A stretch of 34,873 nt of DNA from the NCBI GenBank assembly GCA_018658605.1, contig JABHUV010000379.1:1-34873 (forward strand). Direction: 5' to 3'. The DNA is from Planctomycetaceae bacterium (GTDB taxonomy: Bacteria > Planctomycetota > Planctomycetia > Pirellulales > Pirellulaceae). Position numbers and translations under genes: made by a program. Under the pieces are notes generated by a model that saw only the letters and a program-made list of their open reading frames with translations, was not told the origin of the DNA and ran no database searches. Within the stretch, counting starts at the first letter, position 1, and each line of letters opens with the position of its first letter. Below are positions 1 to 8,417 of this stretch, piece after piece.

Positions 1-884
1 CCCCCCTCATAGCAGGATCCTTTTCCATTTCGCAAAGGGCCTGCTTCACCCCAAAAGACGGAACCTTCCGGATGCCCTCTTTTTTTGGTCGTATAGGAGG
101 GCTGGTTCCAGGGCCCGTTATCCGTTGTGTAAATTACAATGGTATTATCACGCAGGTTCAGTTCGTCGATTGTGTCGAGTAAGCGACCGGTTTCAAAATC
201 GAACTCCTCAACTACGTCCCCATACAGCCCGCCGTCACTTGTCCCACGAAAATCCTTCGACGCATCGATGATTGTGTGCATCATGGTATGCGCCACGTAG
301 AGAATAAACGGTTTATCGGGATCACGACCACTCTTCAGATATTCAATAGCCTTATCCGTATAAAGTGTGGTCAGACTTCCCATATCCGTGGTAGAACCCG
401 CCGCTACATTATTCTCATGGAATGTGACCTTTCCACCATCATTTGCCCCCAGCGTTCCAAAATAATACTGAAATCCCTGCGCGTTGGGCATACGCTCAAT
501 AATCGCTTTGCGATTGGAAACATCCCATTTACCAATACATGCCGTTTGATAACCTGCTGTGGTTATCATCTCCGCCCAGGTGATTTCGGACGCTGGCATT
601 CCCCAGCCCAAACTCCTCAATGGGTACCGACCGGTCAACAGCGCGGAGCGTGAGGGCCCACAGACGGGCTGTGCATAAAATTGTGTGAAACGAGTTCCCT
701 CACGAGCCAGTTGGTCCATACGTGGTGTTTTGTTATTTTCGTTTCCATAACAGGCCAAATCAGCCCAGCCCTGATCGTCAGTAAAGATTATAAGAATGTT
801 AGGTTGCGTACCCTTCACAGCTTCAGCCGTAAATGCGCGCTGCATTAGAACAATTACAATTATAAAACTAAGTATCGCTCGCAT
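1..884 (-). CDS. Sulfatase, type I formylglycine-dependent, 5' part only (C-terminus beyond left edge)
   Basis: About 294 residues are present and the frame stays open to the left edge. An N-terminal hydrophobic stretch (residues 4-14) looks like a signal peptide, so the enzyme is probably exported. The metal-binding Asp pair lies in FTDDQGW (D36, D37). The formylglycine motif is CGPSR (C75 to R79), the canonical C-x-P-S-R; the Cys would be converted to formylglycine and attack a sulfate ester. A second metal-site segment reads YTTDNGPW. The usual GKWHLG segment reads GKWDVSN here, with Asp where the active-site His normally sits. The ATG at 884 follows an AAAGGA Shine-Dalgarno. The substrate cannot be told; planctomycete sulfatases generally act on sulfated polysaccharides. 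The gene is divergent from the transglutaminase-like gene. Confidence 0.9.
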   Translation of the reverse strand, partial: MRAILSFIIVIVLMQRAFTAEAVKGTQPNILIIFTDDQGWADLACYGNENNKTPRMDQLAREGTRFTQFYAQPVCGPSRSALLTGRYPLRSLGWGMPASEITWAEMITTAGYQTACIGKWDVSNRKAIIERMPNAQGFQYYFGTLGANDGGKVTFHENNVAAGSTTDMGSLTTLYTDKAIEYLKSGRDPDKPFILYVAHTMMHTIIDASKDFRGTSDGGLYGDVVEEFDFETGRLLDTIDELNLRDNTIVIYTTDNGPWNQPSYTTKKRGHPEGSVFWGEAGPLRNGKGSCYEG

Positions 885-1135
885 CGAGTCACGTCCTTTT
901 TTGAATTGTGATAGTAACTTACGGTAGTTATTAGAACAAAATGTTGACGTAATTGCCGAGGGCAACGCCAAAGATTATCTAAGGATTTTATTCTCCACCA
1001 TGTATAATACAGACCCAAACAGTGTTGCGGCGTGGTAGAACTACAAACCGCACGCCTTGACCTATTAATAGCGGTGGAAACCGTAACCACCCCGTATCTG
1101 GGTACAATTCAAGCTATAGGCTATTACAGGATCCC

Positions 1136-2140
1136 GTGAGCCAGATGCACATCCATACCCGTTATTTCACTATTCTGATTTCCTGGGTGTTTTGCCTAGG
1201 ACCCAACGTACAGTCGCAGACTACCGAAACTGAACGTTTTGTGAGTGACATACGATCACAGGTGGCCCAGTTGAGTCAACGCAGCAAAACGCTGCCCAAA
1301 GAATTCGTTACCGCCGTTGCCATCATGAATGGCGTCCAGACCAGATTGAGTTCACTCAACTATGCCATTTTGAAGCGACAGGGCAAACGCACCCCCAACA
1401 CAACGGAAGAATGTTTGGCGTTTCGCGCCGGCATATGTGGCAATCACATTGCTGCATTTATGACAGTGGCGAATCAACTCGGTCTCCGTACCCGACCCGT
1501 TGAGTTCTATATAGCAGGACCCTCGCCCGCTGAAAACGCTTCCCATATCTGTGTTGAAGTCTACTATGACCAACAGTGGCATCTGTTTGACGTAACCTGG
1601 GGTACCTATTTCATGCTGCAGAACAACGTTGCCTCGATTGATCAGATTCGCAAATCTGCTACGGAATCCCGCCGCTGGGCCGTGACTAATGAATCGGACC
1701 TCTGGTACCTGCAGTGGAAAGATGCCGGCCACGATCCGCTAGTCTATGTCGACCATATGCACGTCGATATTCTACGCGGACGAGAAGGTACTATTCATCT
1801 GCGGCCCAACAAACACATATATAGTCCTGTGCATCAACCCAATTTCGTCGGGCGCAATACAAAGGACCAGGACTATGGCGCCATTAGAGTCCAACTGGTT
1901 GATACCAATCCCGGATCAAACATCATCAAATTGGAAGCTCTCGGTAAATCAGGTAGTGGCACCGTCATTATCTCCGACGGAAAACATCAAACTCGGCTTG
2001 CTATGTCGACGCTCAATGTGGGCACCAATCTGATTAAATTAGATCATCCTACAATTGACACGTCGCTGACACTATCAATTGAGGTGGAGTCCACGATTGG
2101 AGTGGGATATGTAGTTTATTCCAGCATCCAGGCGAAATAG
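1136..2140 (+). CDS. Secreted transglutaminase-like (papain-fold) protein
   Basis: 334 residues with an N-terminal signal peptide (hydrophobic residues about 11-22, ending near VQSQ). The central part carries the transglutaminase-like triad: C101 in AGICGNH, H137 in ASHICVEVYY and D152 in LFDVTWG, each in the expected local context. The C-terminal third (about 215-334) looks beta-rich and is unrecognised. Members of this superfamily include peptidases and cross-linking enzymes, so the reaction is not defined. The GTG at 1136 was chosen because AGGA lies 4 nt upstream; an in-frame ATG at 1145 gives the same signal peptide. It stands alone, converging on the DUF1549 gene. Confidence 0.75.
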   Translation: MSQMHIHTRYFTILISWVFCLGPNVQSQTTETERFVSDIRSQVAQLSQRSKTLPKEFVTAVAIMNGVQTRLSSLNYAILKRQGKRTPNTTEECLAFRAGICGNHIAAFMTVANQLGLRTRPVEFYIAGPSPAENASHICVEVYYDQQWHLFDVTWGTYFMLQNNVASIDQIRKSATESRRWAVTNESDLWYLQWKDAGHDPLVYVDHMHVDILRGREGTIHLRPNKHIYSPVHQPNFVGRNTKDQDYGAIRVQLVDTNPGSNIIKLEALGKSGSGTVIISDGKHQTRLAMSTLNVGTNLIKLDHPTIDTSLTLSIEVESTIGVGYVVYSSIQAK

Positions 2141-2260
2141 GATATGTTGCCAACGAAACGGTCCGCCGTGGCCGTCAAGATCACAAACGACAATTTTAAT
2201 CCAACACTACGGCCCACCTCAAGACGCCTTCCTGCCTGATGCTGACTCGGCTGACACCGA

Positions 2261-2309
2261 TAAGAAAACGGCCAAACACTGCCATTAAGGAATGAAACAG
2301 TGTTGGCCG
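2261..2309 (-). terminator. Intrinsic terminator of the DUF1549/Ig-like gene
   Basis: Inverted repeat with arms at 2269-2281 and 2298-2309: twelve paired bases with a single bulged A, and a 16-nt loop. Read on the minus strand the hairpin is followed at once by TTTTCTTATC, a U-rich tract. It lies just past the stop codon at 2336. On the plus strand the run after the hairpin is A-rich, so the orientation serves the minus-strand gene. Confidence 0.7.
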
Positions 2310-2335
2310 ATAAAAGTATTACGTGGCTTACCGTG

Positions 2336-4819
2336 CTAGTGATTAAATAAGAATTCTTTTGTGTTAATCAACGCCCAAACAATATCCTCATAGGCTATTT
2401 TGGCGTCTCCAACCTTTTCGATGTGCGCCGTTGCGATCGCTTGTTCTTCAACCGTCGGCATACGAGCAAACGATAATAAATACAACTCGCGTATCTTGTC
2501 CGCGTGTTCGCGTTCAGCGTCTTTACTTAGCATCGCTGCCCGACCACTGCCGTTGGTCAACTTACCCTGAATCTCACCAGAGTTTAATAGATGCAGGCTT
2601 TGTGCCAAGTTTGCTTCGCTACTACGTTCACATTCGCAAGCCGAACTAGATTCGGGACGCCCGAAAACTGTGAGAAAATAGGAGCTAAAGCCACTGTCTG
2701 GTAGTTGCGAAGCTCGAGTACCCACTGGAACACCAGGAAAGTTTGTTGTTGTACCGGTTACCTGGTCGATCGAATCCAGCAAGACCTCAGCGTTTAATCG
2801 CTTAGGATAATATCGCGAAAAGTTTTGCTTGTCATCCTTATTCCAGTCGTTTGGCTCGCTACTCAATTGATAGACCGAGCTACTCGTAATCGTTCGTATT
2901 AAATGTTTTAAGTCGAACTTACTTTGTATAAAATCTGCTGCAAGTGCGTTAAGCAACTCTGGATTGGTCGCCGGATTCGTGATTCGCATGTCATCTTCGG
3001 GATCAACCAAACCACGTCCGAAGAAATGCTTCCAATACCTATTTACCAACGCCTTGGCAAAAAACTCGTTGCTCGGGTCACTCATCCAACTTGCTAGATG
3101 CAGGCGTGGATCGTCTTCAACTGATAAATCCAACGGTTCACCACCTAAACCCGTTGGCGGTACGTTGTTACCTGACTTGGGATTTTTGGCGGTCGGATTA
3201 CCTTGGTTGTGATAAATTCGATCATAACCCGGCGTCGCACTCTTCTTACGGCCAACGCGGCTAAAGAATGCTGCGAATCCGTAATAATCTTCTTGGCTCC
3301 ATTTTTCAAACGGATGATGATGACAACGGGCACACTGAATCCGCAAACCCAAAAACAGTTGTGCAGTATCTTCGACTTGTGCAGCTTGATCCTTCACTTC
3401 TCGATACCATGCGACCGCTGGATTCGCCCCAGCCGTTCCCGTTGCCGTGATTATTTCGGACACGAATTCATCGTAAGGCTTGTTGTTGTGCAGGCTGTTA
3501 CGAATCCAATCGTAGAATCCGAACGTCGCCGCCTTATCGCCCTCAACTCGCCTCTTGTTACGTAAAACGGCATTCCATTTATTCGCGAAATAGTCCGCAT
3601 AATCAGTGCTTGCCAACAACTGATCGATCCACTTACTACGTTTATCTGGGTCAGCGTTTGCAAGAAACGACTCCGCTTCCCCTAATGATGGAAGACGCCC
3701 CGCAATATCGACGGTGACTCGACGCAAAAAGACAGCGTCTTCACTCACGCCCGATGATGGCAAACCCAACTGGACGAGTTTATTGAAGACTAGATCATCT
3801 ACGAAATTGTTTTTCTTAGGCAATGCGTCTACCTTAATTCCTAACGGTATCGTCGCGCGATAAACACCAATATTCCCTTGATAGCGGGCCATCACGGCTA
3901 CACTGCCCGTTAATTGACTCGTCGTTACCAATCCTGTTTCGCTAACCTCTGCCATCTCGGTACTGTTGGAATCAAACGCTGTGGTTCTGGTCACATCCCG
4001 TATACTGCCGTCAGAAAAATGCGCGAAAACCGAAATTTGCTGCTCGCCGTTACGCTGCATCAATCGTTCTGCTGGTAAAACAACAATTCGCGTAACCGTT
4101 GGATCTTCCGGCTGTCCGTACGGCATGCCCTGTTCGATCCAGCGGCTAAGCAGACGGTACTGAGGTGAGTCACCCGAGAGTCTTGCTCCGCCACCATGAG
4201 GCACAACGCCAATCGCCTTTTGTAACAAAAGACTTCTTTCTGGAGCGGCTGGGAAGATGCGGCGACCGCGCCCTTCCTTTACTAGAAATTCATAATCTTC
4301 AATAGGCTCGAACCCAAGCAACGACAATCGAAATCCGTTTTGTCCACTACTTTTTCCATGGCATCCCCCACCATTACAACCAAACTTTGTAAACACTGGT
4401 GTAATTTCATTTGGAAAATTGACGGCAAGGTCTTGGATGATGTTCGTCACCTGAATTGAAACAGTTGCGGTCAAATTGCGATCAACTTGCGCCGTTATTA
4501 CGACTGCCCCTTCGGCAATTGGCGACACAAACCCATCGGAACTGATTTCAACTAAGCCATTCGGAGCGCTACTGTACACAACATCCCGCGTTAGGTCTCG
4601 TTGTTGCCCACTATCATATGAACCCGTCACGATCAACTGCAAACCCGCATCACGCCCAGATATGATGGTTGCCTGATCTTCTGCGACGTTATCAATGTCG
4701 ATAGACTGCAGCACACCCGGTTCACCTAGACCAGGTGGAACAACTTTATCCTCCTGAGCGACTAGCATAAAGCTATACGATAAGAGCAGAATAGATGTTA
4801 GTGGCAAGATTTTATTCAT
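2336..4819 (-). CDS. DUF1549/DUF1553 exported haem-motif protein with two bacterial Ig-like domains
   Basis: 827 residues with a signal peptide (residues 1-21). Two Ig-like BIG_2-type segments lie at about 50-125 and 245-325. Between them is a planctomycete cytochrome-like segment with C148-X4-C153-H154 (GCNGGGCHG). DUF1549 spans about 337-545 and contains a canonical C496-X2-C499-H500 (CARCHHH). DUF1553 spans about 572-815 and includes the typical VNRYWKHFFGRGLV stretch. The family is almost confined to Planctomycetes and its activity is unknown; a periplasmic redox or c-type cytochrome role is inferred from the CxxCH motifs. No DUF1501 partner follows: the gene ends at a terminator. A sigma70-like promoter lies about 90 nt upstream of the ATG. 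Confidence 0.9.
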   Translation of the reverse strand: MNKILPLTSILLLSYSFMLVAQEDKVVPPGLGEPGVLQSIDIDNVAEDQATIISGRDAGLQLIVTGSYDSGQQRDLTRDVVYSSAPNGLVEISSDGFVSPIAEGAVVITAQVDRNLTATVSIQVTNIIQDLAVNFPNEITPVFTKFGCNGGGCHGKSSGQNGFRLSLLGFEPIEDYEFLVKEGRGRRIFPAAPERSLLLQKAIGVVPHGGGARLSGDSPQYRLLSRWIEQGMPYGQPEDPTVTRIVVLPAERLMQRNGEQQISVFAHFSDGSIRDVTRTTAFDSNSTEMAEVSETGLVTTSQLTGSVAVMARYQGNIGVYRATIPLGIKVDALPKKNNFVDDLVFNKLVQLGLPSSGVSEDAVFLRRVTVDIAGRLPSLGEAESFLANADPDKRSKWIDQLLASTDYADYFANKWNAVLRNKRRVEGDKAATFGFYDWIRNSLHNNKPYDEFVSEIITATGTAGANPAVAWYREVKDQAAQVEDTAQLFLGLRIQCARCHHHPFEKWSQEDYYGFAAFFSRVGRKKSATPGYDRIYHNQGNPTAKNPKSGNNVPPTGLGGEPLDLSVEDDPRLHLASWMSDPSNEFFAKALVNRYWKHFFGRGLVDPEDDMRITNPATNPELLNALAADFIQSKFDLKHLIRTITSSSVYQLSSEPNDWNKDDKQNFSRYYPKRLNAEVLLDSIDQVTGTTTNFPGVPVGTRASQLPDSGFSSYFLTVFGRPESSSACECERSSEANLAQSLHLLNSGEIQGKLTNGSGRAAMLSKDAEREHADKIRELYLLSFARMPTVEEQAIATAHIEKVGDAKIAYEDIVWALINTKEFLFNH

Positions 4820-4906
4820 TGCGTTTCCCTTTGGCAGCGCACCGGACTGGACAAGGACGCCGCAGTCGGAAGGTGCTTGGAAAAAATGGGGGGTCGTTGT
4901 TGATTT

Positions 4907-4936
4907 ATTATAGCAAGACTCCTATATTGTTGCGAA
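4907..4936 (-). promoter_or_regulatory. Putative sigma70 promoter for the DUF1549/Ig-like gene
   Basis: On the minus strand a perfect TATAAT (4907-4912) lies 18 nt from TTCGCA (4931-4936, four of six matches to TTGACA). This would give a leader of roughly 80 nt before the ATG at 4819. Seen by eye only. Confidence 0.45.
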
Positions 4937-5088
4937 CTTTTACACCCGCTCGCAAGCTCAGTTGCCATAAAATAGCCTCTTTTCCTAATTACAAACTCCA
5001 GTAAATCCCTAGGTCGGGGGGCATCCCCTGTATCGATTCGTTTTAGTTCCGCCTATACAGCGTCGTTGTCCAGCGGAGCTCAATAACC

Positions 5089-5523
5089 CTACGCCTGCTC
5101 AGCGACGGTAACTAAGTTCATGACATCGTCTTGCTCGATTGCGTTAACGACGTCCATCCCACCGATCACTTTCCCAAAAACGCTATGCATTCCATCTAAG
5201 TGCGGCGTTGGACCATGTGTAATAAAGAACTGCGAACCATTTGTATTGGGACCAGCGTTGGCCATCGACAAGATACCTTCCGAGTCGTGACGCAAATCAG
5301 GGTGAAATTCATCATCAAACTTATAGCCGGCGTCACCTGTGCCAATACCCTGAGGGCATCCAGTCTGGATCATGAAGTCAGCAATGACTCGGTGAAATTT
5401 TAAACCGTTGTAAAAACCTTCTCCGGCCAGTTTTTCAAAATTAGCGACTGTATTTGGCACTTCTTCACCATAGAGTTCAATTTGAATGTCACCCTTGTTT
5501 GTTTTTATAGTCGCTACTTTCAT
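5089..5523 (-). CDS. Peptidyl-prolyl cis-trans isomerase, cyclophilin type
   Basis: 144 residues, a minimal single-domain cyclophilin without a signal peptide, so probably cytoplasmic; it speeds cis-trans isomerisation of X-Pro bonds during folding. The active-site signature is intact: FHRVI (R45), F50-M51-x-Q53, the [15 protein letters not shown] block (Q98, F99), L109 and H113. Its length matches the short PpiB-like bacterial forms. The ATG at 5523 is directly followed by the first beta strand. The aat gene lies 66 bp upstream on the same strand and the two may be co-transcribed. No strong terminator was seen downstream. Confidence 0.93.
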   Translation of the reverse strand: MKVATIKTNKGDIQIELYGEEVPNTVANFEKLAGEGFYNGLKFHRVIADFMIQTGCPQGIGTGDAGYKFDDEFHPDLRHDSEGILSMANAGPNTNGSQFFITHGPTPHLDGMHSVFGKVIGGMDVVNAIEQDDVMNLVTVAEQA

Positions 5524-5589
5524 CAGATAGTCACTCTCAGAAATATGTTATCAAATATTAGTAAAACCGGAATGAGTTAGTTTAATAGT

Positions 5590-6342
5590 TTATTGACCAA
5601 TGTCTAGGCCACCTATTACTCCGAACACCGCTGGATTGTCAAAGCCCGTTTCCAGAATTTGTAAATATGTTGCCCGTGGGATATCGACAGCCCCTAACAC
5701 ACTGCAGTGTGGCGTTGATTGTTGCACATCCAGCAATGAGAAACCCCAGGACTCCAGATGTTCCACCAAAACACATAATGCCACGCGTGACGCATCACCC
5801 ACATGATGAAACATCGACTCACCGCAAAAGATTGTCCCAACCGCTATTCCATAAAGACCTCCCACCAAGGCTTCTTCCTGCCACACCTCGATACTATGAG
5901 CGATTCCCTTCTCATATAAGCTGGTATAGACCGACTTCATTTCCTCCGTAATCCAAGTCCCGGCCTCAACCTCTCCTTCGATTTTCCTAGGACCACTACA
6001 CGCGGAAATAACCGCACCGAATGCCCGATCGCTCGTAACACTAAACCTCCCAGAACGAATTTTCCTCCCCAGTCGACGTGGAATATGAAGATCCGCGGGA
6101 AGTAAAACTGCTCGCGGATCGGGACAGAACCAACCAAGCAACTTTTCTTCCGTATCATGACCTAAATCCAAGGGCCAAGGAAATACTCCTTGGGCGTAAG
6201 CATTTAACACCCAGCGTGAACTCAAACTCCCACCAACCGCGACCACTCCGAACTCATTCGCCGTGGGTCCAGCAGGGAGTATTGGTGCGATCCGCGATTG
6301 GTGCCAAATTTTTTGAATCTCGGAATTTGTAAGTTTAGCCAT
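5590..6342 (-). CDS. aat: Leucyl/phenylalanyl-tRNA--protein transferase
   Basis: 250 residues. Aat moves Leu or Phe from charged tRNA to the N-terminal Arg or Lys of proteins, marking them for ClpS/ClpAP degradation in the N-end rule pathway. Family blocks occur in order: GVVAVGGSLSSRWVLNAYAQ and GVFPWP near the N-terminus, GWFCPDPRAVL, TWITEEM, AHSIEVW, the LVGGLYGIAVG / FCGESMFH acyl-transfer core, and LLDVQQST followed by LGAVDIPR. Small departures from the common form are FCGESMFHH (the family usually has FSGESMFS) and a Phe-Cys in the CPDPR block. The start ATG at 6342 has a weak GGAA upstream. It is divergent from the HtrA-like gene. Confidence 0.95.
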   Translation of the reverse strand: MAKLTNSEIQKIWHQSRIAPILPAGPTANEFGVVAVGGSLSSRWVLNAYAQGVFPWPLDLGHDTEEKLLGWFCPDPRAVLLPADLHIPRRLGRKIRSGRFSVTSDRAFGAVISACSGPRKIEGEVEAGTWITEEMKSVYTSLYEKGIAHSIEVWQEEALVGGLYGIAVGTIFCGESMFHHVGDASRVALCVLVEHLESWGFSLLDVQQSTPHCSVLGAVDIPRATYLQILETGFDNPAVFGVIGGLDIGQ

Positions 6343-6483
6343 TCGCTTCCGTTACCTATACCCACATCCTTGTTTACTCGAATTTTACCAACAGCCAACG
6401 CACAACGTTTCTACTATATGCTCAGGGCCAACCGTTTTGAATAAATTGCCATTTTCTTTCGTTCTTCTGCGCTGCCAACGCAG

Positions 6484-6489
6484 TATAAT
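6484..6489 (+). promoter_or_regulatory. Candidate -10 box for the HtrA-like gene
   Basis: A perfect TATAAT lies about 100 nt upstream of the ATG at 6590 in the 247-bp aat/HtrA divergent region. No good -35 element is present at 16-18 nt spacing, so the call rests on the -10 alone. Confidence 0.3.
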
Positions 6490-6589
6490 AGTTAACAAGT
6501 CTTAGATGGGCAATTAAGATGCACCCTTTTTTTTACGCTATCACAAAACCGCTAAAAATCGCAGTGGAGCTCAACACGCAAAGTAATTC

Positions 6590-7849
6590 ATGGCTATGAA
6601 CATTACCGAATCTACTCAACAAAATGATGCTCCAGAAACGACGCCTACTAGCCCAACAGAGTTGACGCTCGTCACTTCATCTCATACATCAGGCGACATG
6701 GCCACAGCTGCTATTAAATACCGCTTTGCGCGCCTCCTAACGACAACCGTAGCTCTACTAGCGGTAATTTTTGGAACGCCCTTCCTTGTACAACAGATTC
6801 AATACTCCCTGGAATATGGCCGCATCATCGCCAAGTATGACGCCGCGGCAATCCATATTGATAGTCAATCTATTAAATCTATTTCACTGGCTTCGGAACT
6901 GGTTTCCTATAAAGTCACTCCTTCGGTTGTCCATATTCACACATCCACCACTGCATCCGGATCGCGACGCAGTTTTCAGCGTCCTTTCCCACAATCAAAT
7001 CTTTTCCCTTCACGCGGTCAAGGATCGGGTGTTATCGTCGATGACGCCGGCTACATCATTACTAATCGACACGTCATACAAGGGGCGGAAATAATCCATG
7101 TCCAACTCCACGATAAAACGGAACAAATCGCCCAAGTCGTAGGAGTCGATCAATTAACGGACTTGGCATTACTTAAAATACAGCCGACCGTAATGCCCGC
7201 GGTTGAATGGTCGACGTCGCCAACAACAAACGTCGGCACCATGGTATGGGCGATCGGCAGTCCGTTTGGACTCGAACGAACCCTAACCTTTGGCATCGTC
7301 AGTGCTACCCGACGTACTGCCAAAGTAGGAACGGTCTATCAAGAATTCCTACAAACCGACGTCGCGATCAATCCTGGCAACAGCGGTGGGCCATTAGTAA
7401 ACGAACGTGGCGAATTGGTCGGCATCAATACCGCCATCGTTGGCGATGCCTATCAGGGGATAAGCTTTGCTGTCCCTTCACACGTTGTCAAATCCGTCTA
7501 TGAGCGACTAAAAACGACAGGTGTTGTTTCGCGAGGATGGCTTGGACTCGCTTTGGAAGATGTCACACCGGATCATATCTTGCAACGTGGTCTATCAAAA
7601 ACCGAAATAGATCCAATCCATGGAACTGTCATCACCAGCTTTGCGCAAGGTCCCTCGCCAGCTAAAGATGCTGGGCTATTGGTGGGCGACATCCTTACCA
7701 AATACAACAAAACAAAGATTTTGGATACGCCGCATCTGATTCAGCTCGTCGGTGCCGATCAAAATGGTGACGAAGTTGCAATTACGTGCGTGCGTGGCGG
7801 TGACACCAAAGTAGTTTCGTGCACATTAGGCCTGCGACCGCGCGAGTAA
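6590..7849 (+). CDS. Membrane-anchored HtrA/DegS-like trypsin-type serine protease with one PDZ domain
   Basis: 419 residues. A cytoplasmic N-terminal tail (1-45) leads to one transmembrane segment (about 48-68), which would place the protease in the periplasm. The catalytic triad is complete: H161 (TNRHVIQG), D191 (LTDLALLKI) and S265 (NPGNSGGPLV). A single PDZ domain occupies about 316-415. One membrane anchor plus one PDZ resembles DegS more than the two-PDZ soluble DegP. Such proteases degrade or process misfolded envelope proteins; a role in an envelope-stress cascade is inference, as no sigma or anti-sigma gene is adjacent. No Shine-Dalgarno is obvious; the nearest GGAG is about 25 nt upstream. 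It converges on the ferredoxin gene with 13 bp between stops. Confidence 0.92.
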   Translation: MAMNITESTQQNDAPETTPTSPTELTLVTSSHTSGDMATAAIKYRFARLLTTTVALLAVIFGTPFLVQQIQYSLEYGRIIAKYDAAAIHIDSQSIKSISLASELVSYKVTPSVVHIHTSTTASGSRRSFQRPFPQSNLFPSRGQGSGVIVDDAGYIITNRHVIQGAEIIHVQLHDKTEQIAQVVGVDQLTDLALLKIQPTVMPAVEWSTSPTTNVGTMVWAIGSPFGLERTLTFGIVSATRRTAKVGTVYQEFLQTDVAINPGNSGGPLVNERGELVGINTAIVGDAYQGISFAVPSHVVKSVYERLKTTGVVSRGWLGLALEDVTPDHILQRGLSKTEIDPIHGTVITSFAQGPSPAKDAGLLVGDILTKYNKTKILDTPHLIQLVGADQNGDEVAITCVRGGDTKVVSCTLGLRPRE

Positions 7850-7862
7850 TCACCCGACGGTT

Positions 7863-8201
7863 TTACGTCATGGCATCCGCCGGTCTAGCACCGGCATCAT
7901 CGCGACCACTGCCTTCGAGACGTTTCAATACGCGAACTTGCAAATCGTTATTGCATTGCACCTGGCAACTCAAACGCACACCGGAAAGTTCACGTGCGGT
8001 TAACGTTTCATGTTCTTGCGAATTCATTTCTCCCGCGTCGCCGCCGAGAATTTCCACTTGGCACGTTGTGCACCTACCGTTGCCACCACAAGCATGTAAT
8101 TGGTCAACACCCGCCTCATCTACTAAAGCCAACACCAATCGCTTACCTAATGAAACTTCGAATTCTCCGACACCTTCTACGTCTATTTTTGGCATATCCA
8201 T
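7863..8201 (-). CDS. 2Fe-2S ferredoxin (plant/adrenodoxin-type fold)
   Basis: 112 residues. The cluster ligands are C38, C44 and C47 in ACGGNGRCTTC, plus C79 in RLSCQV, the usual C-x5-C-x2-C...C pattern for a single 2Fe-2S cluster. The C-terminal tail after about residue 95 is Arg/Asp-rich and probably disordered. AGAGGA sits just upstream; the ATG at 8201 is only 3-4 nt from it, while the ATG at 8195 (MPKIDVEG) is at a better spacing and may be the true start. It is the last gene of the 10246-to-7863 operon, 60 bp after the micro-ORF. An electron-transfer role is certain in kind but the partner is unknown. Confidence 0.9.
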   Translation of the reverse strand: MDMPKIDVEGVGEFEVSLGKRLVLALVDEAGVDQLHACGGNGRCTTCQVEILGGDAGEMNSQEHETLTARELSGVRLSCQVQCNNDLQVRVLKRLEGSGRDDAGARPADAMT

Positions 8202-8261
8202 TTTCCTCTATTAAAAAACCATACCATCTAAATACTACAAATTATTTTTTGAGCGACCCCA

Positions 8262-8417
8262 TTACTGACTCTGTAACCAAGGTGGTTTATTTAGCCTATC
8301 TAGGGCTTCTTCAATCTCAGTTCCCTCATAAAAAGACAACATCACCGGTAAAACAACGCTCTTGCCGACCGGGAAATCTGGGTCGCTATGCAAAACGGAG
8401 AAATCGCGATTCAACAT
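8262..8417 (-). CDS. 51-residue micro-ORF overlapping the histidine kinase stop codon
   Basis: An ATG at 8417 sits inside the last codons of the kinase gene in the overlapping string ATGTTGA, so the start overlaps the kinase stop by 7 nt. The product begins MLNRDFSVLHSDPDFPVGKS and ends PPWLQSQ. It has no signal peptide, no transmembrane segment and no Cys. It fills most of the 210-bp space between the kinase and ferredoxin genes and lies in the operon direction. The overlap is typical of translational coupling, and an AGGA sits 11-12 nt upstream within the kinase gene. The function is unknown and I recognise no family. Its reality depends on conservation, which I could not test. Confidence 0.5.
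   Translation of the reverse strand: MLNRDFSVLHSDPDFPVGKSVVLPVMLSFYEGTEIEEALDRLNKPPWLQSQ

Noticed and set aside
276..653. 125-codon plus-strand frame antisense to the edge sulfatase
   Set aside because: The minus strand encodes conserved sulfatase motifs over the same bases; this frame has no recognisable features.
860..1090. 76-codon minus-strand frame between the sulfatase and transglutaminase-like genes
   Set aside because: It overlaps the sulfatase signal-peptide region in another frame, and its Arg/Cys/Trp-rich product looks non-coding.
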